Shown here: positions 17,339 to 24,832 of the stretch, one piece after another
Numbering within the stretch: the stretch's first letter is position 1
Layout of the letters: every line of letters starts with the position of its first letter
DNA from: Arachidicoccus sp. BS20
GTDB lineage: Bacteria; Bacteroidota; Bacteroidia; Chitinophagales; Chitinophagaceae
Direction of reading: 5' to 3'
Assembly (NCBI RefSeq): GCF_001659705.1
Contig: NZ_CP015971.1
Location: forward strand, 434,001-498,000
Length of the DNA: 64,000 nt
Notes under the pieces: model-generated
The model's input: the letters and a program-made list of their open reading frames with translations, nothing else
Told to the model about the DNA's origin: nothing
Database searches by the model: none
Position numbers and translations under genes: made by a program

Positions 17339-19654
17339 TCAAAAGTTAAAATTGTAAGTAATGCTCGGAACCCAGCGGAACAGCGAGGTTTGTATTGCCT
17401 GTGTCTGCAATGGATTATCGGGATTCTCTCTGAATTTTATATAATAAGGATTTTCTCTTCCGTAAACATTGTATAGCGCAAATGTCCATGAATCGTGAAA
17501 ATGTTTATGCGGACGACCATCCAGTGTCAAGCTCAAATCAAGTCTGTGATAGTTTGGCATGTGATAATCGTTTCGTTTAGTGTAATAAAAAAATGTATTG
17601 CCACTCAACTCATATTTTCCACTCGGGAAAGTAACGGCGCTGCCTGTATAAAAGATAAAATTGCCCGACAGACTCCATCTTTTGGCAAACTTGTATATGC
17701 CAATCAAAGCAATATTATGCGTTTGATTTTGCGTTGCCGGATACCAATGATTGTTATTAATTCCATTAATTTGTCTAAGGCTTCTCGATAAAGTATAACT
17801 AAGCCATCCGGTAAATTTCCCTTTCTGCTTTTTAATAAAAAACTCTATGCCGTATGCCTTGCCGCGCCCGTACAACAATTCACTTTCTATATCCTGCGGT
17901 ACGGTTAAATCTGTTCCGTCTTTATAATCAATTTGGTTCATCAGGCGCTTGGCATACGTTTCCACGCTAAATACAAACGCATCTTTAGCAAATGCCTGAT
18001 AATAGCCGAGACTTACTTGGTCAGAAATTTCCGGGCGGATATTGTAACTGTCGCCAATCCATTGGTCGGTTGGTGTCGTAGCCAGGGAATTACTTATCAG
18101 ATGAAGGTTTTGTACATTTCTGTCATAAGAAGCTTTAATACTTTTTCCGTTACCCAAAAGAAATGTAAGTGTACCTCTCGGTTCAATATTCAGATATGTT
18201 TTGCCTATTTGATTTTCTTTCAGAGAAACAGTATCTACCGCATTTTCGCCATTATATATAACATAATCGCCTTTACCCATAATGCTATATGCAGAGGCGC
18301 GAAATCCGTAATCAACTTCAAGCAATGAGCCTAATCTAAAATGATGACTGATATATGCTGCATTTTCCCAACCGAAACGCCTCTGCTTTCGCTGGGAATA
18401 ATCGGCAGAATCGTTACCGCCCATAAATCTTGATGGCGTAACTACATGATATGTGCTGTTCCAGCCAAAGTCAATATAATGACGGCTATTAATAAGCCAT
18501 TCGTAATCCTGTTTGACATTAAAATCAGAAATCCGTGAATTGACGTGAAATACATTCTCATCCTCTTTTATACCAACTTTGTATTTATAGTCGCTTGCAA
18601 TAAAATAGGTATTAAGATGAAGCTTAGTGAAGAGCGTTGAGTTTAATCTTAAATTAATGATTTTACTACCCCAATCCACATCAAAATCTCCGCTAACGCC
18701 CAGTGCATCAGCGCCGCTGTATATAGATAAATACATTTTATTTGTCCGGTTAAGCTGTATGCTTGCTTTTGCGTTTACATCATAAAAATATATGCGGTTG
18801 TTTCTTATGTCTTTGTCCTTTGACAATTTCAGGAATATATCGGCGTAGGTCCTTCGTGCTGAAATCAAGTAAGACGATTTGTTTTTTTGGATAGGTCCTT
18901 CCACAGCCAAACGGCTGCTTATGAGTCCTATGCCGCCTGTTACTTCTGTCCTATCCGTTTTACCATCATCGAGGTGCACATCTACTACAGATGCCAACCG
19001 ACCACCATATTTTGCAGAAGCATTTCCTTTAGTCAGCGTTACATCATTAACCACATCGCTGTTAAACGTGCTGAAAAAACCGAATAAATGCGAAGCGTTA
19101 TACAACGTTGCGCCATCGAGTAATATTAAATTTTGCCCGGTAGAACTTCCACGCACATAAAAACCGGAATTGCCGTCGCCTACCGATTGTATTCCCGGCA
19201 GTAGCTGAATAGCTTTCAAAATATCACGCTCGCCGAATATGACAGGCAACTTTGAAGATTCACTCATATCAATGTGCTGTGCCGCGACCGGAGCCGGCGT
19301 TGCCAAATGTCTGTTGGAAGACACCATGACAGTATCCAGCGTTGTGTCCACCGGATAAAGCGAAATATTTAATAATGTATCGCCGGAAAATAAAACGTTG
19401 CGCTTATAAGCGACATATCCTATATGGTCAACGCGCAACATATAATTTCCCTGTAACAGGTTCAACCGGAAATAGCCGGAATCGTCTGACAATGTTTTGT
19501 AATCGGGATTCCCTTTGGCAAAAAGGGTCGATGCGTATAAAGGAACACCTGTTTTTGCATCAACAATTTTCCCTTTTACAATAATATTTTTTTGAGCATA
19601 AATAACCCCGTAACTGCTGATAGATGATATCAGCAAGAGTATCAGTTTGCGCAT
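17339..19654 (-). CDS. TonB-dependent receptor, DUF4249-partnered
   Basis: The 771-residue product has a signal peptide (to about residue 20, YAQK), a carboxypeptidase-like regulatory domain at about 23-105 (VKGKIVDAKTGVPLYAS), a plug domain with GERDILKAIQLLPGIQ and GFYVRGSSTGQNLILLDG at about 140-185, and a beta-barrel to the C-terminal phenylalanine. It is an energy-dependent outer-membrane importer. The absence of an STN domain and of a nearby FecR means it is not a signalling receptor. The DUF4249 lipoprotein gene follows by 4 bp. The first Met used leads straight into the signal peptide. The 286 bp upstream to the tRNA hold no clear gene. Confidence 0.92.
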   Translation of the reverse strand: MRKLILLLISSISSYGVIYAQKNIIVKGKIVDAKTGVPLYASTLFAKGNPDYKTLSDDSGYFRLNLLQGNYMLRVDHIGYVAYKRNVLFSGDTLLNISLYPVDTTLDTVMVSSNRHLATPAPVAAQHIDMSESSKLPVIFGERDILKAIQLLPGIQSVGDGNSGFYVRGSSTGQNLILLDGATLYNASHLFGFFSTFNSDVVNDVTLTKGNASAKYGGRLASVVDVHLDDGKTDRTEVTGGIGLISSRLAVEGPIQKNKSSYLISARRTYADIFLKLSKDKDIRNNRIYFYDVNAKASIQLNRTNKMYLSIYSGADALGVSGDFDVDWGSKIINLRLNSTLFTKLHLNTYFIASDYKYKVGIKEDENVFHVNSRISDFNVKQDYEWLINSRHYIDFGWNSTYHVVTPSRFMGGNDSADYSQRKQRRFGWENAAYISHHFRLGSLLEVDYGFRASAYSIMGKGDYVIYNGENAVDTVSLKENQIGKTYLNIEPRGTLTFLLGNGKSIKASYDRNVQNLHLISNSLATTPTDQWIGDSYNIRPEISDQVSLGYYQAFAKDAFVFSVETYAKRLMNQIDYKDGTDLTVPQDIESELLYGRGKAYGIEFFIKKQKGKFTGWLSYTLSRSLRQINGINNNHWYPATQNQTHNIALIGIYKFAKRWSLSGNFIFYTGSAVTFPSGKYELSGNTFFYYTKRNDYHMPNYHRLDLSLTLDGRPHKHFHDSWTFALYNVYGRENPYYIKFRENPDNPLQTQAIQTSLFRWVPSITYNFNF

Positions 19655-19940
19655 CGGACAGATGTTTTTCTTAAGTCGTAACCGGAAATCCTAAACCCTG
19701 TAAATGAAATCCGTATAAATAGATAAATGAATGATTATTAGCTCGTAGTGCCCGAAGAGGGACAAGTATAATTCCTTGCTATATTTTAACAAATATCATT
19801 CCAATAAAGAACTTTGTGGGAGCAAGTTGTAAAAAAAATACTACAAGACTTATAGAGGGAAATTTTGAACGCAATGTTTTTATATGCATCCATCTTTTAT
19901 GTAAGAGTTTATCAGATATACATTCAGGCAAAAATCTAAG

Positions 19941-20013
19941 AGCCGCCTATGGGACTCGAACCCGCGACCTACAATTTACGAAACTGTTGCTCTACCAACT
20001 GAGCTAAGGCGGC
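19941..20013 (-). tRNA. tRNA-Thr (anticodon CGT)
   Basis: The minus strand folds into a complete cloverleaf: acceptor stem GCCGCCT / AGGCGGC (perfect 7 bp), D-arm GCTC...GAGC, anticodon stem ACAGT / ATTGT, loop TTCGTAA with anticodon CGT (plus-strand 19978-19980), and TTCGAGT in the T-loop. One mismatch occurs in the T-stem. CCA is not encoded. It reads ACG threonine codons. No second copy of the 3' end was seen nearby, so it does not look like a used integration site. Confidence 0.95.
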
Positions 20014-20191
20014 TTGTGTAAAATTTTGTGGCTGCAAAAATAATGGTTATCATGGAAAGACAATCAAGAAAAATAAGAAAGCTATGGCTCGAGTCAGAAA
20101 ATTTTTAAAAGAATATAACCACTGGAAAATAAAATGCTAATCTCTGTTAGAAAATTATTTCTAAAAATATATCTTTACAAGAAAGATTTCT

Positions 20192-20593
20192 ATGAACGTA
20201 GTAAGATTCGGCGTTTCGGTGGAGCAGGAAGTGTTACGAATTTTGGATAATTATATCAAGAGCAATAAATTTCCCAACCGCTCGCAAGCCATTCGACATT
20301 TAATCCAGAAAATTGAAGTGGAAAAACAGTGGGACAAAAACGAAGTGGTCGGTGGTTCGCTCACGCTTGTGTACGACCATCACAAAAGAGAATTGCTCGA
20401 CAAGCTCACGAAAATTCAGCACAATTTTCATCACGAAATTTTGTGTTCGCAGCACATTCATTTAGACCATAATAATTGTATGGAAATCATCGCGATGAAA
20501 GGCAAAGCTTCGGTTTTGAAAGATTTGGCAAATCAACTCACAGCGGTAAAAGGTATTATTCACGGTGCGTTTTCAATGACAAAAGTTTCGTAA
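20192..20593 (+). CDS. nikR: Nickel-responsive transcriptional regulator NikR
   Basis: NikR is a tetrameric ribbon-helix-helix repressor that binds DNA when loaded with nickel. The 133-residue protein has the N-terminal RHH domain (VVRFGVSVEQEVLRILDNY, FPNRSQAIRHLI) and the C-terminal ACT-like metal domain. The four high-affinity nickel ligands are all present: His77, His88, His90 and Cys96, equivalent to E. coli His76/87/89/Cys95. It heads a cluster with hypE and a NicO-type nickel permease, which are its likely targets. I looked for an E. coli-type operator (GTATGA spaced dyad) in 20014-20191 and saw none. A TATCTTTA at about 20169 is only a partial promoter match. Confidence 0.95.
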   Translation: MNVVRFGVSVEQEVLRILDNYIKSNKFPNRSQAIRHLIQKIEVEKQWDKNEVVGGSLTLVYDHHKRELLDKLTKIQHNFHHEILCSQHIHLDHNNCMEIIAMKGKASVLKDLANQLTAVKGIIHGAFSMTKVS

Positions 20594-20595
20594 CT

Positions 20596-20651
20596 AACCA
20601 TTAAGGAATTAAGAAAATTTAGCCTTAATGAAACTTAACTTCTTAATGGTT
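20596..20651 (+). repeat. 56-bp quasi-palindrome, copy 1 (between nikR and hypE)
   Basis: The segment begins AACCATTAAGGAATTAAG and ends ACTTCTTAATGGTT, so its ends are inverted repeats of each other. Its reverse complement matches 21739..21794 at 51 of 56 positions by hand alignment. It would form a long hairpin in the mRNA. It starts 2 bp after nikR and ends 13 bp before the hypE ATG. Confidence 0.85.
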
Positions 20652-20664
20652 CAAAAAACATAAA

Positions 20665-21726
20665 ATGGTTACTTCTCAAAAAATAAAAATGCAACTTTCC
20701 TGCCCGATGCCGAAACTCGATTTCGACATTATCACTTTAGGGCACGGCAGCGGCGGTACATTGACAAACCGCTTATTAAACAGCGGCGTGTTCAGTTTGT
20801 TTTCCAATCCACTGTTGGACGAAAAACACGATGGCGCCATATTTTCATTAGAAGGAAAACTTGCGTTCAGTACGGACAGTTATGTAATTCATCCTGTATT
20901 TTTTCCCGGCGGCAACATTGGCGAACTCGCCATAAACGGAACGGTAAATGATTTAAGTATGTGCGGTGCATTGCCGAAATATTTGTCGTTGTCGTTCATC
21001 ATTGAAGAAGGTTTGCCGATGACGGAGTTTTGGGAAATATTAATCAGTATCAAAGCTGCCGCCGAAAACGCAGGCGTAGCAATCGTTACAGGCGATACCA
21101 AAGTGGTGGAAAAAGGCAAAGGCGATAAAATTTTCATCAATACGAGTGGCGTAGGCGTGGTTCACGAAAACGCGGACATAAAAATTAGCAACATAAAAGC
21201 AGGCGATAAAATTATTATCAGCAATCAAATTGCAGCGCACGGCATTGCGATTATGAGCGTGCGCGAAGGCTTGGAATTTGAAACGGAAATTGTGAGCGAT
21301 ACACAAAACCTGAATGATGTTGTAAAAGATTTGTTGGATGAATTTGGCAACGATATTCATCTGATGCGCGACCCTACGCGCGGCGGCGTGGCAAGTGTGC
21401 TGAACGAAATTGCCAAAGACACCAAGCTCGGAATGAATTTGGAAGAAAAGAAAATCCCGATTGACGAACAAGTACAGGGTGCGTGCGAACTCTTGGGTTT
21501 AGACCCTTTGTATGTGGCGAATGAAGGCGTTTTCATTGTGATTGTTGATAATGCGATTGCAGATAATGTTGCGGAACTTTTGAACAAAAACGATAAAACA
21601 AAATTTGCTTCTGTTATTGGAACTGTTGTAGATGAACATAAAGGACAAGTAATTCTAAACAGTAAAATCGGCGGGCGCAGAGTAGTGAATATGTTGAGCG
21701 GCGAGCAGTTGCCGAGAATTTGTTAG
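20665..21726 (+). CDS. hypE: Hydrogenase expression/formation protein HypE
   Basis: HypE takes the carbamoyl group from HypF on its C-terminal cysteine and dehydrates it to thiocyanate, the source of the cyanide ligands of the NiFe-hydrogenase active site. The 353-residue protein has the family start DFDIITLGHGSGGTLTNRLL, the ATP-binding AIR-synthase fold (FSTDSYVIHPVFFPGG, GELAINGTVNDLSMCGA, VTGDTKVVEKGKGD), and ends in PRIC, the obligatory carbamoylated cysteine tail. A second Met at 20689 is a possible start. No hypABCDF or hydrogenase subunit gene is in this window. The gene is bracketed by inverted copies of a 56-bp quasi-palindrome. Confidence 0.96.
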   Translation: MVTSQKIKMQLSCPMPKLDFDIITLGHGSGGTLTNRLLNSGVFSLFSNPLLDEKHDGAIFSLEGKLAFSTDSYVIHPVFFPGGNIGELAINGTVNDLSMCGALPKYLSLSFIIEEGLPMTEFWEILISIKAAAENAGVAIVTGDTKVVEKGKGDKIFINTSGVGVVHENADIKISNIKAGDKIIISNQIAAHGIAIMSVREGLEFETEIVSDTQNLNDVVKDLLDEFGNDIHLMRDPTRGGVASVLNEIAKDTKLGMNLEEKKIPIDEQVQGACELLGLDPLYVANEGVFIVIVDNAIADNVAELLNKNDKTKFASVIGTVVDEHKGQVILNSKIGGRRVVNMLSGEQLPRIC

Positions 21727-21738
21727 AACAAAATTTAT

Positions 21739-21794
21739 AACCATTAAGAAATTAAGTTTCATTAAGACTTAATTTTCTTAATGCCTTAATGGTA
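21739..21794 (-). repeat. 56-bp quasi-palindrome, copy 2 (after hypE)
   Basis: This element begins 12 bp after the hypE stop and matches the reverse complement of 20596..20651 with five differences in 56 positions. The two copies therefore face each other across hypE. The ends AACCATTAAG and CCTTAATGGT are again complementary, so each copy can fold on itself. Confidence 0.85.
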
Positions 21795-21803
21795 AAAAAT
21801 ATA

Positions 21804-22892
21804 ATGCAAAAAACAATCACACCACATAAACCCGCGTTCATTCTTTCGCCGAACATTCAAGGCAAAGGCTTGCTCGCACCGCGCGGCGTGTGCGCTTGCT
21901 GCGATATTTTGGCGGTGAGCGATACGGGACAAAATCGTGTGTTCATCTGGAAGAATTTTTCTTACCTGGAAAACAAAGAACCCGATGTTGTGTTGGGGCA
22001 AGATGATTTTTCGGGAACGGGCAGAAACACAGGCGCCGATGTGAATGCAAGCTCTTTGCAATATCCTTCCGGCATTTGGACAGACGGACAAAAATTAGTT
22101 GTTGCCGATGCGTGGAATCATCGCGTGTTGATTTGGCATTCGTTGCCCACGCAAAACGGTCAGCCTGCGGACGTGGTTGTCGGGCAAAAAGATTTTGAAA
22201 GTAATCAGCCGAATGTAGAAGGTTTATCAAAACTGCCGAGCGCGCAAAGTTTGTATTGGTGTTACGGCGTTACAAGCGACGGAAAATCTTTGTGGATTGC
22301 CGACACAGGCAATCGCCGTGTATTATTTTACAACAAAATTCCTACCGAAAATTTTGCGGCGGCAGATAAAGTAATCGGGCAAAATAGTTTTGAAGAAAGA
22401 GACTACGACCATAATAATGCTATTTGGCCTTACAGCGTGAAACTTAGTATTAACGGCACTTTGGCGATAACCGATACGCAATATTATCGTGTATTGATTT
22501 GGAAAAATAAAGAAGATGCGTTCACAAAGCAAGCGGATATTATTTTAGGACAAAAAGATTTTGAAAGCAACGGGCAAAACCAATATCGTTCTCTGCCTGC
22601 GGCAAATACGTTGAACTGGTGTTACGATTCTTGTTTTTTTCGCAACGGAATTTTTGTAACCGATACCGGCAACAGCCGCATTTTGCATTGGAAAAAATTA
22701 CCCGAAACAAACAATGCCAACGCAGATGAATTATTCGGTCAGCCGAATTTTGAAGTGAATGGCGAAACAAGTTTAAGCATGAAGGCAATGGCTGAAAACG
22801 AGATGTACTGGGCATTTGCCATTACAACGCATCAGCAACAGTTAATTGTAGCCGACACCGGCAATCACAGAATTTTATTTTATAATTTATGA
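21804..22892 (+). CDS. NHL-repeat beta-propeller protein of the nickel/hydrogenase cluster
   Basis: The 362-residue protein consists of about six NHL-like blades, each with a pattern such as LVVADAWNHRVLIWHSLP, VVVGQKDFES or IADTGNRRVLFYNKIP. No signal peptide is present, so it is probably cytosolic. A cysteine pair CACC lies near residue 28, with WCYG and WCYDSC later. I recall NHL-repeat proteins accompanying some NiFe-hydrogenase gene sets; a scaffold role in maturation is inference. The ATG at 21804 is preferred over one at 21789, because the latter lies inside the preceding repeat element. It follows hypE by 77 bp. Confidence 0.8.
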   Translation: MQKTITPHKPAFILSPNIQGKGLLAPRGVCACCDILAVSDTGQNRVFIWKNFSYLENKEPDVVLGQDDFSGTGRNTGADVNASSLQYPSGIWTDGQKLVVADAWNHRVLIWHSLPTQNGQPADVVVGQKDFESNQPNVEGLSKLPSAQSLYWCYGVTSDGKSLWIADTGNRRVLFYNKIPTENFAAADKVIGQNSFEERDYDHNNAIWPYSVKLSINGTLAITDTQYYRVLIWKNKEDAFTKQADIILGQKDFESNGQNQYRSLPAANTLNWCYDSCFFRNGIFVTDTGNSRILHWKKLPETNNANADELFGQPNFEVNGETSLSMKAMAENEMYWAFAITTHQQQLIVADTGNHRILFYNL

Positions 22893-22901
22893 ATAGAAGT
22901 T

Positions 22902-22986
22902 CCCGCAGATAATCGCAGATTGGATACGCAGATGTTCGCTGAATATCTGCGATAATCAGCGGAAAAAATCGGCGCAAATCTGCGGG
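22902..22986 (+). repeat. 85-bp imperfect palindrome with repeated CGCAGAT units
   Basis: Outer arms CCCGCAGAT (22902-22910) and ATCTGCGGG (22978-22986) are perfect inverses, and an inner pair CGCAGAT (22927-22933) / ATCTGCG (22945-22951) is nested inside. Another CGCAGAT lies at 22914-22920. The element fills the gap between the NHL gene and the nickel permease gene. Confidence 0.75.
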
Positions 22987-23009
22987 CAAAAAGAAAAAAA
23001 TAATAGGCA

Positions 23010-23696
23010 ATGAACATTATCCCTATTCTCATTATTTTATTTGCGGGTTTTAAACACGCTTTTGAACCGGACCATTTGCTTGCCGTGAGTAATATCGTTT
23101 CACAACGAAAAAGTACTTTGCTTGCCGTAAAAGACGGCATCTTTTGGGGCTTGGGACATTCAACAACGATCATGTTAGTTGGTATTGTGTTGATTATTTT
23201 AAAAGTTGCTATCACGGGAGAAGAGCATACGTTTCATTATTTCGATGTCTGCGTAGGTGTGATATTGATACTTGTCGCAACTTATCGTTTAGTAAAATTT
23301 TTCAGAGAAAAAAAGATTGTTATTCACGTACATGAACATACACACAACGGCGAAGCACATAATCATCTTCATGTACATATTGATAAAGAACAAAAGCATC
23401 AACACGTTCATGCTGCTGCCTACGGAATCGGCTTGGTACATGGATTAGCCGGCAGCGGCGAATTGGTTGCAGCAGCCATGTTGAGTTATAAAACGCCGGT
23501 TTCCATCATCCTGTATTTATTGCTGTTCACGATGAGTTGCATGATGGGAATGTTTGTGGCTGCGGGTTTGTTCAGCGTGCCGTTTTCAAAAAAAGTAATG
23601 GCGTCAAATTTGTTGCAAGTGATATTGATTTTTGTATCGTCGGGCTTGTGTATGGTGTACGGATTTTATTGGATTTATGAAAATTTGAAATCATAA
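23010..23696 (+). CDS. NicO/UreH-type nickel/cobalt permease
   Basis: The 228-residue protein has about six membrane segments and begins with FKHAFEPDHLLAVSNI in helix I; HAFEPDH matches the H-x4-D-H signature needed for nickel or cobalt recognition in NiCoT/NicO permeases. A histidine-rich cytosolic loop (about 108-142, with HVHEHTHNGEAHNH and HVHIDKEQKHQHVH) fits metal handling. A second signature-like segment GLVHGLAGSGELV lies near 148-160. It most likely imports nickel for the hydrogenase matured by HypE and would be controlled by NikR. A UreH/TauE-like label from automated pipelines would refer to the same superfamily. Confidence 0.85.
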   Translation: MNIIPILIILFAGFKHAFEPDHLLAVSNIVSQRKSTLLAVKDGIFWGLGHSTTIMLVGIVLIILKVAITGEEHTFHYFDVCVGVILILVATYRLVKFFREKKIVIHVHEHTHNGEAHNHLHVHIDKEQKHQHVHAAAYGIGLVHGLAGSGELVAAAMLSYKTPVSIILYLLLFTMSCMMGMFVAAGLFSVPFSKKVMASNLLQVILIFVSSGLCMVYGFYWIYENLKS

Positions 23697-23701
23697 ATAT
23701 G

Positions 23702-23745
23702 AATGATGAAATAATGCAGGTTTCGTAATCTATTATTTCATCATT
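23702..23745 (+). repeat. 14-bp perfect inverted repeat after the nickel permease
   Basis: AATGATGAAATAAT (23702-23715) and its exact inverse (23732-23745) flank a 16-base loop. It lies 5 bp after the permease stop and 20 bp before the next small gene. No T-run follows directly, so it is a hairpin rather than a clear terminator. Confidence 0.7.
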
Positions 23746-23765
23746 TATATTTCCTGTTTAAAGAA

Positions 23766-23966
23766 ATGAACGCAAAAGAAACACTACTTGAGGCATTGGC
23801 ATACTACAAAATAAAAGTGGAGCGTGAAAATGATAACCACGTTTTTGTACAAAACAATTACGAAATTGAAGTGGAAGCAAACGGTTTGTACAAGCTCTAC
23901 GACGATGGTTATGTAGTCGCGCCGTTTAATGATTTGAATGAATTGTGTAAGTTTATTTTGACTTAG
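23766..23966 (+). CDS. Small unknown protein (66 residues)
   Basis: I do not recognise this protein. It has no membrane segment, signal peptide or cysteine-rich motif; it reads as a small alpha/beta domain with a helix (AKETLLEALAYYKI) followed by two short strands (HVFVQNNYEIEVE, GLYKLYDDGYVVAPF) and a closing helix. Codon use resembles the neighbouring genes and the frame starts at an ATG with 69 bp between it and the permease gene. Location between the nickel permease and a bifunctional-nuclease gene gives only weak functional context. Confidence 0.6.
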   Translation: MNAKETLLEALAYYKIKVERENDNHVFVQNNYEIEVEANGLYKLYDDGYVVAPFNDLNELCKFILT

Positions 23967-23972
23967 ATAATA

Positions 23973-24013
23973 GCCGCGAATACACAAATGATGTTTATTC
24001 GTGCATTCATGGT
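23973..24013 (+). repeat. Imperfect palindrome of the GCCGCGAATACAC type
   Basis: GCCGCGAATACACAAAT and the downstream ATTCGTGCATTCATGGT are imperfect inverses. Such gcc(a/g)cgaat..attcgtgc..ggc arms resemble short dispersed repeats seen between Bacteroidota genes. It fills most of the gap before the next start codon. Confidence 0.55.
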
Positions 24014-24025
24014 AACAAATATATT

Positions 24026-24589
24026 TTGACTAAAAAAGAACTCCATATTATTGCTTTATCCGCAAGCGAATCTTCGCCGGAAAATTACGCGCTCATTCTC
24101 GAAGAGCCGCAGAGTAAAGTGCGCGTGCCTATTATCATCGGCGCGTTTGAAGCGCAGTCCATTGCCGTATATTTCGAGCGGATGAAAATTGCGCGCCCGC
24201 TTACTTACGACTTATTTAAAAACACGATTGAAAGCCTGAATGCGACTGTAAAAGAAGTCGTCATTCACAATTTGATTGACAATGTTTTTCACGCATGGTT
24301 AATTATTGAAAACAATAACAAAGAAGCAATAAAAATTGATGCGCGTGCTTCCGATGCCATCGCCATCGGCATTCGTTTTGATGCGCCTGTTTTTATTTAC
24401 GATTTTGTGCTGGACGAAGCGTCCGTTGCGGAAAGCGAAAAACGTTTAAGCCTTTTGCGCGGTTCGCTGGCGCATTACAGCGACGAAGCGTTAGAAGATT
24501 TGCTGGAAGATTTGCTTCGCAAAGAAGACTACGAAAGCGCCGCAAGGATACGTGATATGATTGAAAAGCGTAGAAGCAGACAAAGATAG
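24026..24589 (+). CDS. Bifunctional nuclease family protein (DUF151) with UvrB/C motif
   Basis: The 187-residue protein has the BFN/DUF151 domain at about 1-130 (YALILEEPQSKVRVPIIIGAFEAQSIAVY is split over 20-50; RASDAIAIGIRF near 112-123) and a C-terminal UvrB/UvrC-like motif at about 155-185 (DLLRKEDYESAARIRDMIEKR). The name comes from plant relatives with DNase/RNase activity; the bacterial function is not established. The start is TTG at 24026, as no ATG or GTG is in frame between the upstream stop and this codon. It is 59 bp after the 66-residue gene, in the same direction. Confidence 0.88.
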   Translation: MTKKELHIIALSASESSPENYALILEEPQSKVRVPIIIGAFEAQSIAVYFERMKIARPLTYDLFKNTIESLNATVKEVVIHNLIDNVFHAWLIIENNNKEAIKIDARASDAIAIGIRFDAPVFIYDFVLDEASVAESEKRLSLLRGSLAHYSDEALEDLLEDLLRKEDYESAARIRDMIEKRRSRQR

Positions 24590-24766
24590 AAACCAGATTA
24601 TGTTTTATGAAAATTTTATACTCCTCATACTTTTCGAATATAATCCATTGATAACGAAGTGTATATAACTACATTCTGAAAATAAGGCAACTTTTAATAG
24701 CCTTAATTAGTAAAATATTATCATACAGACTAATGATTGTATATACATTTTTATACATGTCATATA

Positions 24767-24774
24767 TACCTTTG
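24767..24774 (+). promoter_or_regulatory. Bacteroidota -7 promoter element (TACCTTTG)
   Basis: TACCTTTG exactly fits the phylum TAnnTTTG -7 element and stands 58 bp before the T9SS cargo gene. No TTTG at the usual -33 spacing was found, so the promoter may be weak or need an activator. Confidence 0.5.
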
Positions 24775-24832
24775 CAGCCCTTTAAAAAAGGCGTATTAAA
24801 CAGTCTTTAAAACCTATTAAAACACACTTAAA

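Noticed and set aside
19816-20007. Plus-strand open frame covering the tRNA
   Set aside because: It is the usual translated shadow of a tRNA gene on the opposite strand; the cloverleaf at 19941-20013 explains the conserved sequence.
20014-20191. NikR operator upstream of nikR
   Set aside because: No E. coli-like GTATGA dyad or other clear spaced inverted repeat was seen; the Bacteroidota NikR box is not known to me.
20594-24025. CRISPR-like array in the repeat-rich gaps
   Set aside because: Repeats are palindromic, of different families and not regularly spaced; there are no cas genes.
19941-24589. Genomic island inserted at tRNA-Thr
   Set aside because: No integrase gene and no second copy of the tRNA 3' end were found within the window, so I do not claim an island.
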